Source of the DNA: Geomonas sp. Red32
GTDB taxonomy: Bacteria > Desulfobacterota > Desulfuromonadia > Geobacterales > Geobacteraceae
DNA length: 64,000 nt
NCBI RefSeq assembly: GCF_023652955.1
Contig: NZ_JAKLOY010000007.1
Coordinates: 186,001 to 250,000, forward strand
Direction of reading: 5' to 3'
Positions 7,738 through 18,709 of the stretch are shown here, piece by piece (the stretch's first letter is position 1; each line of letters starts with the position of its first letter). The translations under genes and the position numbers were made by a program. Below the pieces are notes generated by a model. That model searched no databases. It was not told the origin of the DNA and saw only the letters and a list, made by a program, of their open reading frames with translations.

Positions 7738-9596
7738 ATCAAACCGGAATCCTCAAGAGGCTGGACCCCTTAGCCCTCCTCTCGTTTTTGCTCCCGCTCT
7801 TCATGTACCTTTTGACCTTGGCCCCCTCGGTCACCTTCTTCGACTCGGGCGAGTTCATCACCGCCACCGCGTCCTTGGGTGCCGCCCACTCCCCGGGCTA
7901 CCCGCTCTTCATCAACTACGCCAAGCCGTTCACCTGGCTCCCCTTCGGGAGCATCGCCTTCCGGGTCAACCTGGCCACCGCCTTCTCCGCCGCGGCCGCC
8001 TGCTACGGCGTCTTCCTCCTGACGAGCCACGTCCTCAAGGACGAGGAGTTCCTCGCCGGCCCCCTGGGGCGCTTCTGGAAAGGGGCCATCTCGCTGGCCG
8101 CCGCGCTCGCCTTCGCCGGCACCCCGAGGCTCTGGCTGCAGTCCAACCACGACAAGCCGTACCCGATCCTGGCCTTCATCTGCGGCATGGTCTTCTACCT
8201 CATGCTCCGCTGGCGCGAGGGGTACCTGGCCGGAGAGGAGCGCCCCTCCTACGTCTACCTCGGGGCCTTCCTCTGCGGGCTGGGGACCGGCGCCCACCAG
8301 ATCGTGGTGCTGATGATCCCCTGCTACGCCTGGCTGCTCGTCTCCGCCGACCGCCGGGTCTTTCTCCGCTTCAAGGAGATCATCCTGGCCGCCGCCTTCG
8401 GGCTTTTGGGCTTCGCCATCCAGCTCCACCTCATCGTGCGGGCTTTGAGGAAGCCGCTCCTTAACTGGGGGGATTCCCGCAACCTGACCCAGTTCCTCTG
8501 GACCATGCTCCGCAAGGGGTACCCGGTGGAGCCCCCGGTCCGCGATTTCGAGCTCCTGCGGTTCCAGATCAACGCCTTCAACGTCCCCTACGAGTTCACC
8601 GTGGCCGGGGTCATCCTGCTCTTCATCGGTCTCGCCGTGCTGTTCCGGAAGAAGATGTACCTGGTGCTTTCCTACCTGATCGCCCTGGGCACCTTCCTGC
8701 TGGTGATCGTCGGCTACTTCAACACTCCCAAGGAGACCATCTTCCTCACCGAGGAGTTCTTCACTCCGCTCTATCTGCTGAGCGCGGTCTTCATCGGGGT
8801 GGGGTGCTATGCCGTCATCCGCGAGATCCTCACCCGGCTTCCCGGGGACGTGGCGGGGATGGCGGTGGTCCGCTTCACGCTCTTCGCCTTCCTCTTTACC
8901 CTGCCGGCCGCCATCTGCGCGCTGAACTACCGCGAGAACGACCAGCACGAGAACTACATCGCCTACGACTACGCGGAGAACACCCTCCGCTCGCTGGCCC
9001 AGGGGGCCGTCATGTACACCTGGGGCGACTCCGGCGCCTTCCCGCTCTGGTACGTCCAGGGGGTGGAGCGGATGCGCGAGGACGTGCTCTTGCCGCATAC
9101 CCCCCACCTGGTCTTCGACTGGTACCTCGACACCTTCCCCGATCTCTTCGCGAACAGCGCCATCAGGAAGCTCCCGCTCGAGCAGAGCGCGCCGGAGAAC
9201 AACCTGGTCGTCTCGATCCAGGAGCAGCTTCCGCTGCGTCCGGTCTACGTCGACTTCTCCACCCGCTACACGGTCCCCTTCGCGCAGCTCGTCCTGCAGC
9301 AGGACGGCATCGCCTACCGGCTGCTCCCCGGCGGCTCGCCGCTGGCCCCCCCCGCCGACATCTGGCCGTACTACAGCATGCGGGGCATCGCACCGGACAG
9401 CGGGATGTTCTTCCGCGACCTCGATACCGGCAAGGCGATCCTCATCTACGCCTCTGCCCGCCTCGAGGATGGCGAGACCAACTTCAAACTGGGGAACCAG
9501 CAGGCAGGCCTTCGGGATCTCGAACAGGCGACCAGGATCGCCCCCGAAGTGATCCCCCAGGTGCAGCAGATCCTCTCCACCTACCGGGTGCGCTGA
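7734..9596 (+). CDS. DUF2723 membrane protein, glycosyltransferase-like
   Basis: 620-residue polytopic protein with the DUF2723 (TMEM260-like) N-terminus. The stretch TLAPSVTFFDSGEFITATASLGAAHSPGYPLF, seen across residues about 24-55, contains the acidic residue typical of GT-C enzymes in the first outer loop and the HSPGYPLF motif diagnostic of the family. About eleven hydrophobic spans run to residue about 400, followed by a soluble periplasmic-side domain ending in a helical-repeat-like segment (GNQQAGLRDLEQATRIAPEV). In eukaryotes TMEM260 is a protein O-mannosyltransferase; the bacterial role is unknown, but transfer of a lipid-linked sugar to a surface molecule is likely. GTG start overlaps the flippase stop by 4 nt (GTGA), indicating translational coupling. 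The stop is shared with the aroE start (TGATG). Confidence 0.8.
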   Translation: MNQTGILKRLDPLALLSFLLPLFMYLLTLAPSVTFFDSGEFITATASLGAAHSPGYPLFINYAKPFTWLPFGSIAFRVNLATAFSAAAACYGVFLLTSHVLKDEEFLAGPLGRFWKGAISLAAALAFAGTPRLWLQSNHDKPYPILAFICGMVFYLMLRWREGYLAGEERPSYVYLGAFLCGLGTGAHQIVVLMIPCYAWLLVSADRRVFLRFKEIILAAAFGLLGFAIQLHLIVRALRKPLLNWGDSRNLTQFLWTMLRKGYPVEPPVRDFELLRFQINAFNVPYEFTVAGVILLFIGLAVLFRKKMYLVLSYLIALGTFLLVIVGYFNTPKETIFLTEEFFTPLYLLSAVFIGVGCYAVIREILTRLPGDVAGMAVVRFTLFAFLFTLPAAICALNYRENDQHENYIAYDYAENTLRSLAQGAVMYTWGDSGAFPLWYVQGVERMREDVLLPHTPHLVFDWYLDTFPDLFANSAIRKLPLEQSAPENNLVVSIQEQLPLRPVYVDFSTRYTVPFAQLVLQQDGIAYRLLPGGSPLAPPADIWPYYSMRGIAPDSGMFFRDLDTGKAILIYASARLEDGETNFKLGNQQAGLRDLEQATRIAPEVIPQVQQILSTYRVR

Positions 9597-10462
9597 TGAT
9601 TACCGGAAAAACGACCCTGGCGGGGATCATCGGTTTCCCGATTGCCCATTCGCTGTCGCCGGTGATGCACAACGCGGCCTTTGCCGAGCTGGGGCTCGAC
9701 TGGAATTTCGTCCCCTTCCCGGTCCACCCGGACCGCCTTGCCGAGGCGGTGGCAGGGCTCTCGGCCCTCGGCGTGGCCGGCTTCAACGTGACCATCCCGC
9801 ACAAAGTGGCGGTGATGCCGCTTCTGGACGAGGTCTCCGATGAGGCCCGCCTGATCGGCGCGGTCAACACGGTGGTGGTGAGGGAAGGGCGGCTGACGGG
9901 CCACAACACCGACGGCATCGGGCTGGTGGCCGCACTCCGCGAAAAGCTCTCCTTCTCGCCGGCCGGCCGCTCGGTCCTCGTGGTGGGGGCGGGGGGCGCC
10001 GGCCGGAGCGCGGTCGCCTCGCTCGCGCTTTCCGGAGCGACCCGGGTCGAGATCGCCAACCGTTCGGTGGAGAAGGCGAGCGACCTCTGCCTTTCGCTGG
10101 CTCCCCGGCTTCCCGGCTGCTCGCTCGGTGCGGTTTCCCTGGAGCGGCTGGCCGACCCGGGGTATCTGGCCGGCTTCGACCTCCTGGTCAACACCACCTC
10201 GGTCGGGATGAAGGATGACTCCCTCCCCGGGCTTTCCCTGGCCGGGCTTAAGGAAGGCTTCGCCGTTTACGACATGGTGTACGCCCCGCCGGTCACCCCG
10301 CTCATGAAGGAGGCTGCCCGCCACGGCATTGCCAGCGCCAACGGGCTCGGGATGCTGGTGGCCCAGGGTGAGGCGGCGTTTTATCTCTGGACCGGGGTAA
10401 GGCCCCCGAAAGGTTGCATGGAGAGAGCGCTTACTGCGTATCATTCATTAGGTAAGCCTTGA
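9596..10462 (+). CDS. aroE: shikimate dehydrogenase (NADP+)
   Basis: 288-residue cytoplasmic enzyme reducing 3-dehydroshikimate to shikimate in aromatic amino acid synthesis. Substrate-binding domain signature GFPIAHSLSPVMHNAAF is at residues about 13-29, with NVTIPHK (catalytic Lys) at about 62-68 and NTDGIGLV at about 102. The Rossmann NADP domain shows VVGAGGAGRSAV and the ANRS motif, and LLVNTTSVGM is at the expected place. The same frame is open far upstream across the preceding gene, but the ATG at 9596, overlapping the upstream stop as TGATG, puts every motif at the standard distance. The gene's stop codon overlaps the -35 box of the candidate pilB promoter. Confidence 0.95.
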   Translation: MITGKTTLAGIIGFPIAHSLSPVMHNAAFAELGLDWNFVPFPVHPDRLAEAVAGLSALGVAGFNVTIPHKVAVMPLLDEVSDEARLIGAVNTVVVREGRLTGHNTDGIGLVAALREKLSFSPAGRSVLVVGAGGAGRSAVASLALSGATRVEIANRSVEKASDLCLSLAPRLPGCSLGAVSLERLADPGYLAGFDLLVNTTSVGMKDDSLPGLSLAGLKEGFAVYDMVYAPPVTPLMKEAARHGIASANGLGMLVAQGEAAFYLWTGVRPPKGCMERALTAYHSLGKP

Positions 10463-10487
10463 CAACGCCGCGATTACAAAATACCAT
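10459..10487 (+). promoter_or_regulatory. candidate sigma-70 promoter for the pilB operon
   Basis: A perfect TTGACA at 10459-10464, 17 nt spacer, and TACCAT at 10482-10487 (four of six consensus positions). The -35 overlaps the aroE stop codon. Initiation near 10494 would leave about a 20-nt leader with GAGGT ahead of the pilB ATG at 10515. This would give constitutive pilB-pilR expression apart from the sigma-54 control of pilA. Confidence 0.5.
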
Positions 10488-10514
10488 TCGAAGTTATTGA
10501 ACTTTGAGGTCCGT

Positions 10515-12221
<1,707 letters not shown>

Positions 12222-12275
12222 CCAGCTCCATCCGCGAACCGGTATCGGCGTTTTCAACAGCACAAGGAAGGTCTC

Positions 12276-13370
<1,095 letters not shown>

Positions 13371-13410
13371 CCAAACCTTCCGGCGCGGCCTACAAAAGGA
13401 GCATACGGGA

Positions 13411-14634
13411 ATGCCCAAGTACAATTGGGAAGCCAGGAGCAAAGCGGGAGCCACCCAGAAAGGCGTCATGGACGCCGCCAGCGCCGCCGCCGTCGAGACC
13501 CAGCTCAAGCGATACGGTTTCAGCAGCATCACGGTGAAGGAGGCGGGGAAGGGGCTCAGCATGGAGCTCAAGATCCCCGGCCTGGGCGGCGCCAAGAAGA
13601 TCGACACCAAGGACCTGGTCGTCTTCACCCGGCAGTTCGCCACCATGATCGACTCGGGGCTTCCGCTCGTGCAGTGCCTCGACATCCTCTCCTCCCAGCA
13701 GGAGAACCCGACCTTCAGGGACGTCCTGGTCAAGGTCAAGGAGAGCGTCGAGAGCGGCTCCACCTTCGCCGAATCGCTCGCCCGGCACCCGAGGGCCTTC
13801 GACCAGCTCTACGTTAACCTGGTGGCGGCCGGCGAGGTCGGCGGTATCCTCGATACCATCCTGAACCGCCTGGCGGCCTACATCGAGAAGGCCATGAAGC
13901 TCAAGAAGCAGGTCAAGGGCGCCATGGTCTACCCGGCAACCATCATGTCGATCGCGGTGGTGGTCGTCGGCGTCATCCTGGTCTTCGTCATCCCGACCTT
14001 CGCCAAGATGTTCGCCGACTTCGGCGGCGAGCTCCCGGCGCCGACCCGCATCGTCATCGCCCTGAGTCACTTCCTGACCAAGTACATCCTGGTGCTGATC
14101 GCCCTGGGGTTCGCCATCAAGTGGGGGATCGGGAAGTACTACCAGACCCCCGCCGGGCGCAAGAACATCGACCGGATGGGCCTCAAGGCGCCGGTCATCG
14201 GTCCCCTGATCCGCAAGGTCTCGGTCGCCAAGTTCACCCGTACCCTGGGGACCATGATCAGCTCCGGCGTCCCCATCATGGACGGCCTCGACATCGTGGC
14301 CAAGACCTCCGGCAACAAGGTGGTCGAGGAGGCGATCTACAAGGTGCGGACCTCCATCTCCGAGGGGCGCACCATGGCCGAACCGCTGGCCGAATGCGGC
14401 GTGTTCCCTCCGATGGTGGTCCAGATGATCTCGGTCGGCGAGGCAACCGGCGCCATGGACACCATGCTGAACAAGATTGCCGACTTCTACGACGACGAGG
14501 TGGACGACGCGGTCAGCGCCCTCACCGCCATGATGGAGCCGATGCTTATGGTGTTTTTGGGAACCACCGTCGGTGGCCTGGTCATCGCCATGTACCTGCC
14601 GATCTTCAAGCTCGCCTCCACCGTCGGCGGATAG
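13411..14634 (+). CDS. pilC: type IV pilus inner-membrane platform protein PilC
   Basis: 407-residue polytopic protein of the GspF/PilC family that couples the cytoplasmic ATPases to pilin insertion and extraction. It has the family N-terminus (YNWEARSKAGATQKGVMDA). Two T2SSF repeats follow, each with the FTRQFATMIDSGLPLVQCLDIL or FTRTLGTMISSGVPIMDGLDI pattern and a G-E-xGG/TG step. There are three hydrophobic spans at about 175-200, 220-240 and 380-400. ATG at 13411 is preceded by AAAGGAG. It sits 40 nt after pilT and 3 nt before pilS, so translation to pilS is probably coupled. Confidence 0.95.
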   Translation: MPKYNWEARSKAGATQKGVMDAASAAAVETQLKRYGFSSITVKEAGKGLSMELKIPGLGGAKKIDTKDLVVFTRQFATMIDSGLPLVQCLDILSSQQENPTFRDVLVKVKESVESGSTFAESLARHPRAFDQLYVNLVAAGEVGGILDTILNRLAAYIEKAMKLKKQVKGAMVYPATIMSIAVVVVGVILVFVIPTFAKMFADFGGELPAPTRIVIALSHFLTKYILVLIALGFAIKWGIGKYYQTPAGRKNIDRMGLKAPVIGPLIRKVSVAKFTRTLGTMISSGVPIMDGLDIVAKTSGNKVVEEAIYKVRTSISEGRTMAEPLAECGVFPPMVVQMISVGEATGAMDTMLNKIADFYDDEVDDAVSALTAMMEPMLMVFLGTTVGGLVIAMYLPIFKLASTVGG

Positions 14635-14637
14635 CCG

Positions 14638-16260
14638 ATGCCCGAAGTACGAAGGATCGTCTGGTCGATACTTTTGCGGGTGGTGATCGCCACCGGTTTC
14701 CTGGCCGCCCTTTTCATGCTCCACCTCCCGAGCAGCGAGAGCTATGCGGAGGGGGCGCTCGGGGTGATGACCCGGCTGGTGATCGCCACCTACCTCTTCT
14801 CGCTCATCTCGCTCATCTCCCTGAAGTTCACGGGACGGCAGCTCAAGGCGGTGAGCTACGCCCAGATCGTGTGGGACCTCTTCCTGGTCACCACCCTGAT
14901 CCTGACCACCGGGGGGGTCGCCTCCCCGTACGCCTTTCTCTACTTTCTCTCCATCGTCAGCGCGAGCGTCTTGCTGTCGCGTTCCGAGGCCTACTACACC
15001 GCCTCCCTCTGCGTCATCCTCTACGGCTCGATCCTCGATTTCCAGTACTACGGAAGACTGGTCCCCTTAGGACTCGGGCCGACCATGTCCCACCAGTTCG
15101 GGGCCGGCTACGTCTTCTACCTGATCTTTCTCTACAGTCTCTCGTTCTACCTGATCGCCTTCCTGGCCGGGAGCCTCTCCGAACGGGCACGCGTATCGGA
15201 GACCGCGCTCAAGGAGAAGGTCTTCGACTACGAGGAGCTGGAACGGCTGCAGCGCTCTATCGTTTCCACCATCGACTCGGCGCTGGTCACCCTGACCCCG
15301 GGGGGGAACATCCGGGTCTTCAACCGCTACGCCGAGCTCCTTACCGGCCTCTCCCAGCGGGAGGCCTACGACCGGCCGGTGGCAGAGGTCTTTCCCGGGC
15401 TCTCACCGCTAGTCGGCGGGATCTTCGGGGTCTCTCGCGGCGAGTTCGTCCACCATGCGAAGGACGGCCACGAGCTTCTGCTTTCGTTCAAGTCGGTGCC
15501 GCTCGCGGGAAAGGAAGGGGATGAAACCGGGGCGCTCCTCGACATCAACGACTTGACCGACATCAAGCGGATGGCCGGGGAGCTGAAGCGGGCCGACCGG
15601 TTGGCCGCCATCGGGGAGCTCTCGGCCCGCATGGCCCACGAGATCCGCAACCCGCTGGCCGCCATCAGCGGCTCGGTGCAGCTGGTCTCCAAGCGGGAGT
15701 GGCCGGACGAGAAGGACCGCCGGCTCTTTTCCATCATCGTGCGGGAAACCGACCGGCTCGACACCCTTTTGCGCGACTTCCTCTTCTACGCGAAGCCCTC
15801 CCAGCCGACCCGGATCCCGCTGAATCTCCGCCGCCAGGTGGCCGACGTGATCGCCCTCTTGGGGAGCGACCCGCGGCTAGCCGGGGTGAAGTTCGACAAC
15901 CGGGTCCCCGATAATCTGGTCCTTACCTTCGACAAGGACCACTGCTCCCAGATCTTCTGGAACCTTTTCGTGAACAGCGCCGAGGCAATGGTCGGGGGAG
16001 GGGAGATCCAGGTGGAGGGCGAACAGCTCAAAGGGGAGGGGCTCGAGCGCGAGGTCCGCATCTGTGTGAGCGACGACGGCTCCGGCATGAGCGACGAGGT
16101 GGTGAAGCGGGTCTTCGAGCCGTTCTTCACCACCAAGAAGGGGGGGACCGGGCTGGGGCTCGCCACCGTGTATCGCATCGTGGAGACCCACGGCGGCCGG
16201 GTTGCCGTCGCCAGCCGGCTGGGGGGAGGGACCATGGTGACCCTCTACCTGCCGAGCTGA
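14638..16260 (+). CDS. pilS: sensor histidine kinase PilS
   Basis: 540-residue inner-membrane histidine kinase, the partner of PilR. Six hydrophobic spans occupy residues about 5-190, like the PilS of Pseudomonas, which senses pilin subunits in the membrane. A cytoplasmic PAS domain lies at about 200-310 (STIDSALVTLTPGGNIRVFN). The HisKA domain carries LSARMAHEIRNPLAAISGSV with phospho-acceptor His334. The HATPase_c domain shows the N box (IFWNLFVNSAEAM), G1 box (VSDDGSGM), F box (VFEPFFTTK) and G2 box (GGTGLGLA). It starts 3 nt after the pilC stop. The 143-nt gap to pilR holds only a GC-rich repeat. Confidence 0.93.
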   Translation: MPEVRRIVWSILLRVVIATGFLAALFMLHLPSSESYAEGALGVMTRLVIATYLFSLISLISLKFTGRQLKAVSYAQIVWDLFLVTTLILTTGGVASPYAFLYFLSIVSASVLLSRSEAYYTASLCVILYGSILDFQYYGRLVPLGLGPTMSHQFGAGYVFYLIFLYSLSFYLIAFLAGSLSERARVSETALKEKVFDYEELERLQRSIVSTIDSALVTLTPGGNIRVFNRYAELLTGLSQREAYDRPVAEVFPGLSPLVGGIFGVSRGEFVHHAKDGHELLLSFKSVPLAGKEGDETGALLDINDLTDIKRMAGELKRADRLAAIGELSARMAHEIRNPLAAISGSVQLVSKREWPDEKDRRLFSIIVRETDRLDTLLRDFLFYAKPSQPTRIPLNLRRQVADVIALLGSDPRLAGVKFDNRVPDNLVLTFDKDHCSQIFWNLFVNSAEAMVGGGEIQVEGEQLKGEGLEREVRICVSDDGSGMSDEVVKRVFEPFFTTKKGGTGLGLATVYRIVETHGGRVAVASRLGGGTMVTLYLPS

Positions 16261-16403
16261 CCCTTCTCTTCCTCCCTTGGGGGAAGGAGCCTACCCTCTC
16301 CCGGCCTTCGGCCACCCTCCCCTGACGGGGCGAGGGGAGCGGAAAGGGGGCTTCGGCCCACCCTCCCCCTCATGGGGGGAGCGATTTCAACTTACGAGGC
16401 ACT
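16261..16403. repeat. C/T-rich intergenic repeat with inverted segments
   Basis: The space between pilS and pilR is strongly C/T-rich on the plus strand, with inverted GGGGAGGG / CCCTCCCC segments and two GGCC-TTCGG hairpin cores (around 16300-16312 and 16350-16360). Similar C/T-rich palindromic tracts occur at 52805-52845 and 53205-53245. It has no T-run, so it is not a classical terminator, but as RNA it would fold stably and could reduce pilR relative to pilS or act as an mRNA processing point. Confidence 0.5.
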
Positions 16404-17777
16404 ATGAACACGCACATTCTGGTCGTTGACGACGAGCTCAGCATGCGGGAGTTTCTCGCCATCCTTCTCGAAGGGGAGGGATACCGGGTCGACCAGGCGG
16501 AGAGCGCCGAAGAGGCGCTTCAGTACCTGGCCCGGGAGAGCTACGACATGGTTCTCTCCGACGTCAGCATGCCGGGGCTCTCCGGCATCGATCTTTTGGC
16601 CTCCATCAAGGCCCAGTCCCCCGACACCGCCGTCCTCATGATCACCGCCTTCACCACCTCCGAGCAGGCGGTGGAGGCGATGAAGCTCGGCGCCTACGAC
16701 TACCTCTCCAAGCCGTTCAAGGTTGATGAGGTCAAGGTGCTGGTCAGAAACGCCCTCGAGAAGCGGAGCCTTCTCGTGGAGAACAAGCGTCTCAAGGCCG
16801 AAGTCCAGGAGCGCTTCGGCTTCAGCGGGCTGGTCGGTAAGAGCCGCAAGATGCAGGAGGTCTACGACCTGATCGGCAAGGTGGCCGAGAGCATGGCCAA
16901 CGTGCTGATCATGGGGGAGAGCGGCACCGGCAAGGAGCTGGCCGCCCGCGCCATTCACTACAACAGCCGGAGAAAGGCCCTCCCCTTCGTGGCGGTCAAC
17001 TGCGGGGCCATCCCCGATACCCTCATCGAGAGCGAGCTCTTCGGCCACCTGAAAGGGGCCTTCACCGGCGCAACCGCCGACCGCGCCGGCCTCTTCGAGC
17101 AGGCCGAGGGGGGGACCCTCTTCCTCGACGAGATCGGCGAGGTGCCGCTGCTGCTGCAGGCCAAGCTCTTGAGGGTCCTGCAGGAGCGGGAGTTCCGCAG
17201 GGTAGGGGGAGGGGTGCCTCTCAAGGCCGACGTCCGCATCGTGGCCGCCTCCAACCGTAACCTCGAGGAGCAGGTGCGGGAGGGGAGCTTCCGGGAGGAT
17301 CTCTTCTACCGGCTCAACGTGGTCCAGGTCCGCATGCCCTCCCTGAAGGAGCGTGTCGAGGACATTCCGGTGCTGGTCGAGCACTTCTACAAGAAGTTTG
17401 CCCTCTGGTCCGGGACTGGCGAGATCGTCACCGCCGACGCCCTGGACGCCCTCTTCAACTACCCCTTCCCGGGTAACGTGCGCGAGCTGGAGAACCTGGT
17501 GGAGCGTTGCGTGGTGCTCGGGAGCCGGGTGATCACCCGCGAGTGTCTCCCCCCGAGCGTCCGCGACTACCGGATCCCGACCCCTCCGGCCGACGAACTG
17601 GCGATCCCCGACGGGGGGATGGACCTCCAGGCCTACCTGGACGGACTGGAGAAAAAGCTCCTGATCCAGGCGCTCGAGAAGTGCGGCGGGGTGAAGAAGA
17701 AGGCGGCCGCCCTCCTTGGGATGACCTTCCGCTCCTTCCGCTACCGGCTGGCCAAGTTCGGGATGGACGACGAGTGA
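16404..17777 (+). CDS. pilR: sigma-54-dependent response regulator PilR
   Basis: 457-residue NtrC-type activator. The receiver domain at 1-120 has acidic pair D9/D10, phospho-acceptor D53 (VLSDVSMPGLSG) and the conserved KPF Lys near residue 105. The AAA+ domain has Walker A GESGTGKE, the sigma-54 contact loop GAFTGA, Walker B GGTLFLDEIG and the arginine-finger region SNRNLEEQV. The C-terminal Fis-type helix-turn-helix is ALEKCGGVKKKAAALLGM to the end. It is encoded just upstream of a matching -24/-12 promoter in front of pilA, which is its expected target. In G. sulfurreducens PilR is needed for pilA transcription. The stop codon lies inside a GTGAC-N7-GTCAC dyad. Confidence 0.94.
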   Translation: MNTHILVVDDELSMREFLAILLEGEGYRVDQAESAEEALQYLARESYDMVLSDVSMPGLSGIDLLASIKAQSPDTAVLMITAFTTSEQAVEAMKLGAYDYLSKPFKVDEVKVLVRNALEKRSLLVENKRLKAEVQERFGFSGLVGKSRKMQEVYDLIGKVAESMANVLIMGESGTGKELAARAIHYNSRRKALPFVAVNCGAIPDTLIESELFGHLKGAFTGATADRAGLFEQAEGGTLFLDEIGEVPLLLQAKLLRVLQEREFRRVGGGVPLKADVRIVAASNRNLEEQVREGSFREDLFYRLNVVQVRMPSLKERVEDIPVLVEHFYKKFALWSGTGEIVTADALDALFNYPFPGNVRELENLVERCVVLGSRVITRECLPPSVRDYRIPTPPADELAIPDGGMDLQAYLDGLEKKLLIQALEKCGGVKKKAAALLGMTFRSFRYRLAKFGMDDE

Positions 17778-17815
17778 CAAAAAACGTCACCTCAGGGAGA
17801 CTAATTTTGTCCCTG
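17774..17815 (+). promoter_or_regulatory. candidate upstream activator dyads before pilA
   Basis: Two inverted repeats lie about 105-150 nt upstream of the predicted pilA transcription start: GTGAC at 17774-17778 with GTCAC at 17786-17790, and CAGGGA at 17793-17798 with TCCCTG at 17810-17815. Distance and symmetry suit enhancer binding by a sigma-54 activator such as PilR. Neither is a known motif that I can name, so this is inference from position. Confidence 0.3.
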
Positions 17816-17896
17816 TTACTAATGAGAGCGGTGCCCTTTTTCGGCGTTTTTTAGGTGATCCGCGTAAAAACGGATAGTTAGGGATTTTAATCTTTT

Positions 17897-17912
17897 TGGC
17901 CCGCTCCTTGCT
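17897..17912 (+). promoter_or_regulatory. sigma-54 promoter of pilA
   Basis: TGGC-CCG-CTCC-TTGCT matches the sigma-54 consensus (TGGCACG-N4-TTGCW) at all but one position. The invariant GG (17898-17899) and GC (17910-17911) are separated by exactly 10 nt. Predicted initiation is near 17922, giving a leader of about 78 nt that ends in AAAGGAG before the pilA ATG. PilR, a sigma-54 activator, is encoded directly upstream. Confidence 0.85.
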
Positions 17913-18000
17913 CCTAGTTTCTTCGTTTTGCAGCACTCAAACGGTTACCAAGCTTGCTGTATCAATCCAGTGCAACAACACGAACGAAAGGAGAAACTAC

Positions 18001-18225
18001 ATGTTACGTAAACTCAGAAGCAGCAAAGGCTTCACCCTGATCGAGCTCCTGATCGTCGTCGCCATCATCGGTATTCTGGCGGCTATCGCGATCCCGCAGT
18101 TCTCCTCTTACCGCGCCAAGGCCTACAACTCCGCCGCTAACGCCGACCTCAAGAACATGAAGACCGGTATGGAAGCGTTCATGGCCGACAAGCAGCAGTA
18201 CCCCGGCAGCCTGCTGTACCAGTAA
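18001..18225 (+). CDS. pilA: type IV pilin, short N-terminal-helix form (PilA-N)
   Basis: 74-residue prepilin. Leader MLRKLRSSKG is cut before F1 by PilD; the mature form is 64 residues, about half a normal pilin, with the helix FTLIELLIVVAIIGILAAIA and E5 intact. Mature aromatics are F1, F24, Y27, Y32, F50, Y57 and Y63. The first four and Y57 coincide with G. sulfurreducens PilA, F50 is one residue off its F51, and Y63 is extra. No globular domain or disulfide is present. AAAGGAG precedes the ATG. Between the predicted transcription start and this ATG there is no in-frame ATG, GTG or TTG, so a longer preprotein is unlikely here. Published work disputes whether such pilins are conductive filaments or PilA-N/PilA-C secretion pseudopili; sequence cannot settle that. 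Confidence 0.96.
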   Translation: MLRKLRSSKGFTLIELLIVVAIIGILAAIAIPQFSSYRAKAYNSAANADLKNMKTGMEAFMADKQQYPGSLLYQ

Positions 18226-18253
18226 TCACACAACTTAAGAGGAGAATATCTCT

Positions 18254-18646
18254 ATGAAAAAGATCATTGCTCTCACCGCTTTCGCTCTCGTTCTCGGCGG
18301 CATCGCCTACGCAGGCAGCTACGGCCCGGGCGCCGGCGTCACCATGGACGGCAACCTTGCCGATCCGGCTTCCAAAACCGGCGCCTCGCTCTACGGCGAT
18401 ATCACCACCGCCTCCGCCTCGACCGTGCTGATCGGCAAGACCTCCACCGGCGTTGGCCTGGGCGCCCTGACCTCCGCCAACGGCTACGCGATGGCTACCC
18501 AGCACAAGTCTGGTAACCGCGCCTTCGGTACCGCCTACGACTCCACCTCCGTTTACTACAAGGACGTGACCAACGTCGGCACCGCCGTCGAGACCCTTCC
18601 GCAAAAGTCCGACTCCACCGAGTTCTCCGCCTGGAGCTCGATGTAA
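18254..18646 (+). CDS. secreted pilin partner protein (PilA-C, GSU1497-like)
   Basis: 130-residue exported protein with signal peptide ending near AYAG. The mature part is rich in G, S, T, A and Y, lacks a hydrophobic helix and resembles the globular part of a longer pilin that has been split off. Position and size match the gene after pilA in G. sulfurreducens (GSU1497, from memory), whose product was reported to form heterodimers with PilA-N. GAGGAG lies about 10 nt before the ATG. Only 28 nt separate it from pilA and a strong terminator follows, so the pair forms its own two-gene transcript from the sigma-54 promoter. Confidence 0.85.
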   Translation: MKKIIALTAFALVLGGIAYAGSYGPGAGVTMDGNLADPASKTGASLYGDITTASASTVLIGKTSTGVGLGALTSANGYAMATQHKSGNRAFGTAYDSTSVYYKDVTNVGTAVETLPQKSDSTEFSAWSSM

Positions 18647-18669
18647 CACCACCGTAGCATCGCACGTCG

Positions 18670-18699
18670 GCGGGATGCCTCGGCATCCCGCTTTTTTTT
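18670..18699 (+). terminator. intrinsic terminator after the pilin pair
   Basis: A perfect 10-bp stem, GCGGGATGCC paired with GGCATCCCGC (18670-18679 and 18682-18691), is followed by eight T residues. It ends only 11 nt before the ATG of the next gene, so downstream transcription must come from read-through or an internal promoter. Confidence 0.93.
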
Positions 18700-18709
18700 C
18701 GGGTAATTC

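Noticed and set aside
8804..9595. Open frame extending aroE 264 codons upstream
   Set aside because: It overlaps the DUF2723 gene in another frame, has R/G/P-rich composition, and AroE starts at its normal position at 9596.
16261..16403. Intrinsic terminator between pilS and pilR
   Set aside because: Stems are present but no T-run follows in the plus direction; it looks like a repeat rather than a terminator.
17896..18000. Extended pilA frame starting at an upstream TTG
   Set aside because: The TTG lies inside the sigma-54 promoter, so it would not be transcribed; AAAGGAG precedes the ATG at 18001, which gives a normal prepilin leader.
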